DNA of 6,046 nt from Arenimonas sp. (lineage in GTDB: Bacteria > Pseudomonadota > Gammaproteobacteria > Xanthomonadales > Xanthomonadaceae). The position numbers were made by a program, and so were the translations under genes. Location of the stretch: assembly GCA_003497545.1 (NCBI GenBank), contig DNNT01000271.1, forward strand, positions 3,937-9,982, read 5' to 3'. This document shows positions 1-4,830 of this stretch, one piece after another. The first letter of the stretch is position 1, and the number at the start of each line of letters is the position of its first letter. A model generated the notes under the pieces. The model was not told the origin of the DNA. It made no database searches and was given only the letters and a program-made list of their open reading frames with translations.

Positions 1-987
1 GCGCAGATGCAGCTCGCGCAGCAGCATCGTCGGCAGCGGGGAGTCGGGCTGCAGCGCGCGCCGGTCCAGCGCCATGAACGCCTCGAACCATGGCGTGTAC
101 GCGGGCACCACGTCCGCCGCCTGCACCGGGCCGATCCAGCGGTGGAACAGCGTGGCCACCACGCCTTCCGAGCTCAGCATCTGCTGGCCGCTGCGCAGGC
201 GCGCGGCGGCGAACTCCGGGCTGAGCGTCTCGCGCGCCAGCGCTTCGCCCCCGCCCTCGAACGGCCGCTGCGCGTGCACGAACAGGTTGCGGCGCACGCC
301 GTCGATGCGCAGCGTGCGGTCGCGGTTGCTCTGCCAGTGCGGCAGGAAAGGGCGCGCGTCGAATCCCTGGTCCTGCGCCAGCAGCGCCGCATTGCGGGTG
401 AGCCGGCGCGCCAGGAGTTGGAAGTGGATGGCGAATCCTTCGTCGAACGCCGTCGGGTAGTCGGTGAGCGTGTAGGCGTGGTGCGGCGTCGTCGAATAGC
501 CCTTGGGCAGGCCCGGCAGCAGCCGGCGCAGGAAGACATGGCCCAGTTCGTGCGCGAAGATTTCCTCGAAACTGCCGTCGGCGACGCTGTCGGCGTCCAC
601 CACCAGGTCTACGAAGGGCTCGTCGAGGTAACGCTCGCCGCCTGCCTCGCGCAGCCAGAAGCCGCGGCGCGCGAAACCGCCGTCTTCCGCCGACAGGTAG
701 AGCCAGGTCGTCCCGGGTGACTCCGCCCCGGCCAGACGCTGCGCCTGCGCGTCCAGGGCCAGCATCGTGGCCGTGAAGCCTTCGCGGGCCTCGCGCTGCA
801 GGGCGTCGTGCAGCGGGCCTGTCTCCAGCCGCGTCACGACCGGGACGGGGCGGCCACTGGCATCCGGCTTCGACAGGGGCGCACCTTGTTCCAGGACCGG
901 CGCCAGCAGTCCGAGGCTGGCGGCCAGGGCGGTGGCGGGCAACAACAGGGCCAGCAACGTGGCGGGAAACAGCCAGGTCAAGCGCAT
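1..987 (-). CDS. Secreted HExxH zinc metallopeptidase-like protein, C-terminus beyond window
   Basis: The minus-strand frame from ATG 987-985 stays open for 329 codons to the window edge, so the C-terminus is missing. GGAG (plus 997-1000) lies 9 nt upstream of the ATG. Residues 1-22 form a classical signal peptide: Arg2, a Leu/Ala-rich core, and an Ala-Leu-Ala end with likely cleavage after residue 22, so the protein is probably periplasmic or secreted. The motif HELGH is at residues 146-150, preceded by acidic/aromatic residues (FEEIFA). Thirty-three residues after the second His comes FDEGFAIHF, with Glu183 placed like the third zinc ligand of gluzincin peptidases. The rest is mature-domain sequence without membrane segments. 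I do not recognise the exact family, and proteolytic activity and substrate are inferred only from the motif. An in-frame ATG at 1050-1048 is rejected because it would bury the signal peptide. It is transcribed divergently from the DoxX-like/pirin unit. Confidence 0.85.
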   Translation of the reverse strand, partial: MRLTWLFPATLLALLLPATALAASLGLLAPVLEQGAPLSKPDASGRPVPVVTRLETGPLHDALQREAREGFTATMLALDAQAQRLAGAESPGTTWLYLSAEDGGFARRGFWLREAGGERYLDEPFVDLVVDADSVADGSFEEIFAHELGHVFLRRLLPGLPKGYSTTPHHAYTLTDYPTAFDEGFAIHFQLLARRLTRNAALLAQDQGFDARPFLPHWQSNRDRTLRIDGVRRNLFVHAQRPFEGGGEALARETLSPEFAAARLRSGQQMLSSEGVVATLFHRWIGPVQAADVVPAYTPWFEAFMALDRRALQPDSPLPTMLLRELHLR

Positions 988-1196
988 GGGGGCGGGCTCC
1001 GGTCCCAGGGTCAAAGCCCGGAGCGTAGGCCCTGCCGGCGCCGGTGGCATGGGCCGCAAGTCGGGCCGCCTTGGCCGCGAGCCTCGATTGTTGGCATTTT
1101 TGCAACGATAGCTTGTCTTTTTTCCATATTGATGCATTCCGTGTCGAGGCGAATACTGCGCGCCAAGCCCAACGCACTGCCCCATCGGAGCCCGTC
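988..1196. promoter_or_regulatory. Divergent intergenic region with AT-rich island
   Basis: This 209-bp gap separates the minus-strand metallopeptidase from the plus-strand 34-codon frame. Positions 988-1080 are GC-rich and show nothing specific beyond the metallopeptidase Shine-Dalgarno. Positions 1087-1140 are clearly AT-richer than the surroundings, as expected for a promoter. A possible plus-strand pair is TTGCAA (1100-1105) and CATATT (1125-1130), but the 19-bp spacing is long and the match weak. No convincing sigma-70 pair was found on the minus strand. GGAG at 1187-1190 is the ribosome binding site for the ATG at 1197, with a 6-nt spacer. Confidence 0.5.
1087..1109. promoter_or_regulatory. 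LysR-box-like interrupted dyad
   Basis: ATTGTTG (1087-1093) and CAACGAT (1103-1109) are inverted repeats matching at 6 of 7 positions around a centre near 1098. The dyad contains the T-N11-A pattern (T1092, A1104) typical of LysR-family binding sites. It sits in the AT-rich part of a divergent intergenic region, about 90-110 bp upstream of the ATG at 1197. Which regulator would bind is unknown. The LysR gene in this window is a candidate, but its own promoter region carries a different repeat (CGGGACAAT). Confidence 0.35.
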
Positions 1197-1301
1197 ATGA
1201 ATACCGCCTACCTGCTGCTTGGCCGCCTGGGCCTGGCCCTGCTCTTCCTGGTCACCGGCCTTGCCGCGCAGCGCGCCGCGGCCCCGGGCGGTGCCCGGTG
1301 A
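1197..1301 (+). CDS. 34-residue membrane peptide, probable DoxX remnant coupled to pirin
   Basis: ATG 1197 to TGA 1299-1301, with GGAG at 1187-1190 six bases upstream. Residues 1-23 begin MNTAYLLLGRLGLALLFLVT, which resembles the start of DoxX-family membrane proteins (first transmembrane helix after a short polar start). The remaining 11 residues are Ala/Gly/Arg-rich, and the frame ends about 100 residues short of a normal DoxX protein. No continuation is possible in another frame, because only about 35 bp remain before pirin begins. The TGA overlaps the GTG start of pirin (GTGA), a translational-coupling arrangement. DoxX and pirin genes are often neighbours, so I infer an internal deletion of doxX that kept the start, the stop and the coupling. 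It may now act as a leader peptide or be a vestige. A frame starting upstream at 1044 is less likely because it lacks the ribosome binding site. Confidence 0.5.
   Translation: MNTAYLLLGRLGLALLFLVTGLAAQRAAAPGGAR
1284..1298 (+). promoter_or_regulatory. GC hairpin closing on the pirin start codon
   Basis: CCGGGC (1284-1289) and GCCCGG (1293-1298) form a perfect six-pair all-GC stem around the loop GGT. The last paired base is the G of the pirin GTG. The stem lies wholly inside the upstream 34-codon frame, and no good Shine-Dalgarno for pirin is visible outside it. Ribosomes finishing the short frame would melt the stem, so pirin translation may depend on the upstream frame. The pairing is seen; the control role is inferred. 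Confidence 0.45.
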
Positions 1302-2005
1302 TCGCCCTGCGCCCCGCCGCCGAGCGCGGCCACGCCAACCACGGCTGGCTCGATTCCTGGCACAGCTTCTCGTTCGCCGAGTACCACGACCCGGCGCACG
1401 TGCACTGGGGCCCGCTGCGCGTGATCAACGAGGACCGCGTGGCCGCCGGCCAGGGCTTCGGCACGCATGGCCACCGCGACATGGAGATCATCAGCTACGT
1501 CATCGACGGCGCGCTGGGCCACAAGGACTCGATGGGCAACGCCGCCAGCATCGTGCCCGGCGAAGTGCAGCGCATGAGCGCCGGCACCGGCGTGACGCAC
1601 TCGGAGTTCAACTACAGCGCCACCGGCACCACGCACTTCCTGCAGATCTGGATCATCCCGAAATACTCGGGCGTGAAGCCGGGCTACGCGCAGAAGACCT
1701 TCACCGACGCCGAAAAGCGCGGCCGCCTGCGCCTGGTGGTCAGCCCCGACGGCGCCGAGGGTTCGGTGGACATCCACCAGGACGCGCGCATGTACGCCGG
1801 CCTGTTCGACGGCGAGGAAAGCGCCGAGCTGGCGCTGGCACCGGGCCGCCTGGGCTACGTGCACGTGGTGCGCGGCGCGGTGCAGGTGAACGGCCAGGCA
1901 CTGGGCGCGGGCGACGCGCTCAAACTGCGCGACGAACCGCGGGTCAGCCTGCGCGCTGGCCGCGACGCCGAAGTGCTGGTGTTCGACCTGCCGCCGCTGG
2001 ACTGA
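1298..2005 (+). CDS. yhhW: Pirin family protein (YhhW-like cupin, probable quercetinase)
   Basis: A complete 235-residue pirin, close to the length of E. coli YhhW (about 231). The N-terminus (ERGHANHGWLDSWHSFSF) and the ending (VLVFDLPP) match YhhW as I remember it, which fixes the GTG at 1298 as the start. The four metal ligands of pirins are all present: His57, His59, His101 and Glu103, within GTHGHRDMEI and GVTHSEFN. The fold is a bicupin, with an N-terminal metal cupin (about residues 40-120) and a C-terminal non-metal cupin (about 140-235). Bacterial YhhW and human pirin have quercetin 2,3-dioxygenase activity in vitro; the physiological substrate is uncertain. The protein has no signal peptide and should be cytoplasmic. 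Its start overlaps the stop of the DoxX-like frame, and the hydrolase gene follows after 56 bp. Confidence 0.95.
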   Translation: MIALRPAAERGHANHGWLDSWHSFSFAEYHDPAHVHWGPLRVINEDRVAAGQGFGTHGHRDMEIISYVIDGALGHKDSMGNAASIVPGEVQRMSAGTGVTHSEFNYSATGTTHFLQIWIIPKYSGVKPGYAQKTFTDAEKRGRLRLVVSPDGAEGSVDIHQDARMYAGLFDGEESAELALAPGRLGYVHVVRGAVQVNGQALGAGDALKLRDEPRVSLRAGRDAEVLVFDLPPLD

Positions 2006-2021
2006 AACCCGCGGGCGGGGC

Positions 2022-2054
2022 TTGGGCATAATCGGGCGGACCCTTTCGCCGGAG
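2022..2054 (+). promoter_or_regulatory. Possible promoter and RBS of the serine hydrolase gene
   Basis: In the 56-bp gap after pirin, CATAAT (2027-2032) is one base from the TATAAT consensus. No good -35 lies at normal spacing. GGAG (2051-2054) is a Shine-Dalgarno 7 nt before the TTG start at 2062. A transcript from here would have a leader of about 20 nt. The gene could also be read through from pirin. Confidence 0.4.
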
Positions 2055-2061
2055 CCGCCCC

Positions 2062-3642
2062 TTGCGCACCCCCGCCCTCGCCCTGCCCCTGCTGCTGGCC
2101 GCGCTGCCGGCCTTCGCCACCGCCCCCGACCTGGCGCCGGTGGCGGAGGCCACACGCAAGACCTTCGAAGTGCCGGGCATCGCCATCGGCATCGTCAAGG
2201 ACGGCGAGCTGGTTTACGCCGAAGGCTTCGGCGTGCGTGAACAGGGCCAGCCCGCGCCGGTGGACGCCGACACGCGCTTCGCCATTGCTTCGCAAACCAA
2301 GGCCTTCACTTCGGCGGCGCTCTCGATCCTGGCCGACGAAGGCAAGCTTTCGCTCGACGACCGCGTCATCGACCACCTGCCCTGGTTCCAGATGAGCGAC
2401 CCGTTCGTGACGCGCGAAATGCGCCTGCGCGACCTGCTCAGCCACCGCAGCGGCCTGGCCCTGGGCGCCGGCGACCTGCTGTTCTGGCCGACCACGCAGT
2501 ACTCCACCCGCGAGATCGTGAAGCGGCTGCGGCACGTGCCGCTGGCCACCAGCTTCCGCGCCGACTACGCCTATGACAACGTGCTGTACGCGGTGGCGCA
2601 GCTGGTGATCGAGGAAGTCTCGGGCAAACCCTACGGCGATTTCCTGCGCGAACGCATCTTCGCCCCCGTGGGCATGCGCGACACGGTGGTCAACAGCGAC
2701 CACCTACCCGTCGGCGCCAACGCCGCGGTCGGCCACGCCCAGCCCGGCTTCAGCGGCCCGCTGGTGACGGTGCCGCCGATGACCTGGAGCAACAACCAGG
2801 CCGCGGGCGGCATCTACGCCAGCGTCAACGACCTGGCGAAGTGGATGCGCGTGCAGCTGGACGGCGGCGTGCTGGGCAAGGACGATGCCGGCAAGGAGCG
2901 CCGCCTGTTCAGCGCCGGACGCCACCGCGCCATGTGGGAGCTGGTGACGCCCATCCGCATTCCCGCCGAACCCGCCGTGCCGGCGCTGGCCCCGGCGCTG
3001 CCGCAGTTCGCCGGTTACGGCGAAGGCTGGTCGGTGAGCGAATACCGCGGCAGGAAGCTGGTGTGGCACACCGGCGGCTGGCCGGGCATGGTGTCGCGCG
3101 TCACGCTGGTGCCGCAGCTGGACCTGGGCATCGTGGTGCTCACCAACCAGGAAGTCGGCGCCGCCTTCAACGCCGTCACCATGGAGGCGCTGGACCACTA
3201 CCTGCAGGCGCCGGACACCGACTGGGTGGCCGCCTACGCCGCCGCCGTGGCCAAGGCGCGCTCTGGCGCCGATGAAAAATGGACGGCGCACCAGGCCGCG
3301 CGCGACAAGCGCAGCAAGCCTTCGCTGCCGCTGGCGGCCTACGCCGCGACCTACGTTGACCCGTGGTACGGCGACGTCACCGTGGCGCTGGAAGGCAAGG
3401 CGCTGGTGATGCGCTTCGCCAAGACGGCGGCGCTGGTCGGCACGCTCGAGCACTGGCAGCACGACACCTTCCTGGTGCGCTGGCACGACCGCGCGCTCAA
3501 CGCCGACGCCTTCGCCAGCTTCGACCTCACGCCCGACGGCAAGGTGCGCGAGCTGCGGATGGAAGCCGTGTCCTCGCTGACCGACTTCAGCTTCGACTTC
3601 CACCACCTGCGGCTGGCGCCGAATCCGGCGCCGGCGCCCTGA
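2062..3642 (+). CDS. Exported class C beta-lactamase-fold serine hydrolase with DUF3471-like C-terminal domain
   Basis: A 526-residue protein starting at TTG 2062, supported by GGAG 7 nt upstream and by an immediate signal peptide (residues 1-21, Leu/Ala core ending ATA), so it acts in the periplasm or outside the cell. The class C/PBP4-like active-site set is intact: SQTK at 77-80 (SxxK nucleophile and Lys), YDN at 171-173 (YxN), and HTG at 336-338 in place of KTG. The catalytic domain spans about residues 25-385. A variable linker follows, then a beta-rich domain at about 423-515 (YAATYVDPWYGDV) resembling DUF3471, commonly fused to this family. Such proteins include esterases, D-amino-acid peptidases and peptidoglycan-related hydrolases. 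HTG is common in those and argues against a dedicated beta-lactamase; the true substrate cannot be read from sequence. It is convergent with the LysR gene, with 10 bp between stop codons. Confidence 0.93.
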   Translation: MRTPALALPLLLAALPAFATAPDLAPVAEATRKTFEVPGIAIGIVKDGELVYAEGFGVREQGQPAPVDADTRFAIASQTKAFTSAALSILADEGKLSLDDRVIDHLPWFQMSDPFVTREMRLRDLLSHRSGLALGAGDLLFWPTTQYSTREIVKRLRHVPLATSFRADYAYDNVLYAVAQLVIEEVSGKPYGDFLRERIFAPVGMRDTVVNSDHLPVGANAAVGHAQPGFSGPLVTVPPMTWSNNQAAGGIYASVNDLAKWMRVQLDGGVLGKDDAGKERRLFSAGRHRAMWELVTPIRIPAEPAVPALAPALPQFAGYGEGWSVSEYRGRKLVWHTGGWPGMVSRVTLVPQLDLGIVVLTNQEVGAAFNAVTMEALDHYLQAPDTDWVAAYAAAVAKARSGADEKWTAHQAARDKRSKPSLPLAAYAATYVDPWYGDVTVALEGKALVMRFAKTAALVGTLEHWQHDTFLVRWHDRALNADAFASFDLTPDGKVRELRMEAVSSLTDFSFDFHHLRLAPNPAPAP

Positions 3643-3652
3643 AGCGACGCGC

Positions 3653-4651
3653 TCAGGCCACCGCGGGGCGCGGCATGGGGATTTCCGGCAGCTCGCCGGG
3701 CAGCCGCGCCTGCTCGGCCTGCAGCGGGCAGGTCTTGAGCATGTAGGACGCGTCGTAGCTCAGGCGTTCCACCAGGAAATCCACGAAAGCCCGCACCTTC
3801 GGCGACGGCACCCGGCCGCGGGTGAACACCGCGCTGAAATCCACGGTCGGGCCGCTCCAGCCGGCCAGCACGCGCACGGCGCGGCCGCTTTCCACGAAGG
3901 GCTTGATGCTCACGTCGGCGGCCATCAGCAGGCCTTCGCCGCAGAGCATGGCGCCCTGCAGCGGCGCCGGGTCGTTGGCCACCATGATCGGGCTGACCCC
4001 GTAGTCCACGATCTCGCCGTCCACGCCGGCCTTGAGCGGCCAGAAGTAGCGGTTGCCGTGCCGGTGCTTGGTGAAGGCCAGCACGCGGTGGTGCTGCAGG
4101 TCGTCCGGATGCAGGGGCTCGCCGTTGCGGGCGATGTATTCGGGGCTGGCGTAGACCTGGGTGCGGAAGCTGTCGAGCCGGCGCGCCACCAGCGAGGAAT
4201 CCGGCAGGTTGCCGATGCGCAGGGCCACGTCGGTTTCGGTCGCGATCAGGTCCACGGTGTCGTTGGCCAGGTGCAGGTCGATGCGCACCTCGGGATGGCG
4301 CTGGTGGAATTCGCCCAGCAGCGGCGAGATCCAAAGGATGCCGATCGAATACGGCGCCGTGACCCGAAGCCAGCCGCGCGGCCCGCCCTGCAGCTGGCCG
4401 ACGGCGCTTTCGGCCTCTTCCAGCTCGCGGGCGATGCGCACGCTGTGGTCGTGGTACACCGCGCCGGCTTCGGTGAGGCCGAGCTTGCGCGTGGTGCGGT
4501 TCAGAAGCTGCGCCCCAAGGCGTTCCTCCAGCTCCTGCACCTTGCGGCTGACGGTGGTCTTGGGCAGCCCGAGCGTGCGCGCGGCGGCGGTGAAACTGCC
4601 CTGCTCCACCACCTTGGCGAAGATCAGGGTGTCGTTGAGGTCTCGGGACAC
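3653..4651 (-). CDS. LysR-type transcriptional regulator, CrgA-like (SmeRv/MexT-like by position)
   Basis: A 332-residue regulator starting at GTG 4651-4649. I chose this start because AAGGAG lies 7 nt upstream and the protein then begins SRDLNDTLIFAKVVEQGSF, the usual LysR N-terminus. An upstream in-frame TTG at 4702 would add 17 basic residues with no homology and would lie within the -10 region. The winged helix-turn-helix is at about residues 5-63, with recognition-helix residues near LPKTTVSRKVQELE (29-42) and RTTRKLGLTEAG (52-63). The effector-binding domain follows at about 90-300 and looks like the CrgA-like subgroup. A Pro-rich tail ends the protein. It is divergent from the dehydrogenase-like gene and the MexE-type adaptor gene, the position occupied by LysR activators of MexEF/SmeVWX-type pumps. 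I infer that it controls that operon and itself. The effector is unknown. Confidence 0.93.
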   Translation of the reverse strand: MSRDLNDTLIFAKVVEQGSFTAAARTLGLPKTTVSRKVQELEERLGAQLLNRTTRKLGLTEAGAVYHDHSVRIARELEEAESAVGQLQGGPRGWLRVTAPYSIGILWISPLLGEFHQRHPEVRIDLHLANDTVDLIATETDVALRIGNLPDSSLVARRLDSFRTQVYASPEYIARNGEPLHPDDLQHHRVLAFTKHRHGNRYFWPLKAGVDGEIVDYGVSPIMVANDPAPLQGAMLCGEGLLMAADVSIKPFVESGRAVRVLAGWSGPTVDFSAVFTRGRVPSPKVRAFVDFLVERLSYDASYMLKTCPLQAEQARLPGELPEIPMPRPAVA

Positions 4652-4658
4652 GGGGCGG

Positions 4659-4664
4659 CTCCTT
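4659..4664 (-). promoter_or_regulatory. Shine-Dalgarno that fixes the LysR start
   Basis: The minus strand reads AAGGAG here, 7 nt before the GTG at 4651-4649. This is the best ribosome binding site in the window and decides between the GTG and the longer TTG start at 4702. Confidence 0.8.
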
Positions 4665-4694
4665 GGGGGGCGTGAAGGGCGATTGGCCCGTTGG

Positions 4695-4703
4695 CGGGAC
4701 AAT
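4695..4703 (+). repeat. CGGGACAAT repeat, copy 1
   Basis: This is the first of three exact copies of a 9-mer; with the preceding G it is a 10-bp match (GCGGGACAAT, 4694-4703) to copy 3. It overlaps the -10 and probable start point of the LysR promoter. It also sits in a local dyad, GGGA (4696-4699) / TCCC (4707-4710). It is a candidate binding site of the LysR protein. Confidence 0.6.
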
Positions 4704-4729
4704 TATTCCCTGAATTGCCGGCTTATCAA
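4701..4729 (-). promoter_or_regulatory. Probable LysR gene promoter
   Basis: On the minus strand, TTGATA (4729-4724) serves as a -35 and ATAATT/AATAAT (4706-4701 or 4707-4702) as a -10, with a 17- or 16-bp spacer. Transcription would start near 4695, giving a leader of about 45 nt before the GTG. The -35 lies in the 9-nt loop of the dyad CCGGC (4718-4722) / GCCGG (4732-4736). The -10 overlaps the CGGGACAAT copy at 4695-4703. Both placements fit autoregulation. Confidence 0.55.
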
Positions 4730-4761
4730 GTGCCGGTCGTCGGCCTAGATTGGCGCTCCCC

Positions 4762-4808
4762 GCCCGGGCTTCCCCGTTACATACCCTCCCCCGCAGGGAA
4801 GCCCGGGC
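4762..4808 (+). repeat. Perfect 13-bp inverted repeat upstream of the dehydrogenase/efflux operon
   Basis: GCCCGGGCTTCCC (4762-4774) and GGGAAGCCCGGGC (4796-4808) are perfectly complementary around a 21-nt spacer. Because GCCCGGGC is itself palindromic, the same bases also give an 11-bp direct repeat, GCCCGGGCTTC (4762-4772 and 4801-4811), with a 39-bp period. In RNA it would be a very stable stem ending 22 nt before the ATG at 4831, followed by a pyrimidine stretch (TTCTTCCCTTC). Possible roles are a regulator binding site or a leader hairpin/attenuator; the sequence does not decide. No run of T long enough for a classic terminator is present. Confidence 0.7.
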
Positions 4809-4830
4809 TTCTTCCCTTCAAGGCAGCGCC

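Noticed and set aside
7..720. 237-codon plus-strand open frame
   Set aside because: It is exactly antisense, codon for codon, to the metallopeptidase frame with signal peptide and HELGH motif; its own product is low-complexity Arg/Ala/Val-rich sequence with no recognisable domain.
1208..2155. 315-codon minus-strand open frame across pirin
   Set aside because: It overlaps the well-conserved pirin gene and the start of the hydrolase; the product is His/Val/Ala-rich with no family resemblance, as expected for a GC-rich shadow frame.
1855..3606. Long minus-strand frames (1855-2703 and 2704-3606) opposite the serine hydrolase
   Set aside because: The plus strand encodes intact SxxK, YxN and HTG motifs over the whole stretch; the antisense products show no domain.
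3615..3638. GGCGCC repeats near the hydrolase/LysR convergence as a terminator
   Set aside because: GGCGCC (3615-3620) can pair with GGCGCC (3627-3632), but the bases are inside the hydrolase coding region encoding its Pro/Ala tail, and no T-run follows on either strand.
2062..3642. Call as a true AmpC beta-lactamase
   Set aside because: The HTG triad, the 526-residue length and the DUF3471-like C-terminal domain fit the broader serine hydrolase group; AmpC is shorter and has KTG.
3351..4334. 327-codon minus-strand frame overlapping LysR out of frame
   Set aside because: It crosses the hydrolase/LysR junction and its product is Pro/Arg/Ala-rich; the LysR frame has conserved helix-turn-helix sequence and a strong ribosome site.
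4652..4702. Upstream TTG start for LysR at 4702
   Set aside because: The added 17 residues are basic and unlike LysR N-termini, the TTG lies in the probable -10 region, and AAGGAG sits correctly before the GTG at 4651.
4750..4830. TTG start at 4750 for the dehydrogenase frame
   Set aside because: It would translate through the 13-bp inverted repeat, has no ribosome site, and extends an already long N-terminus.
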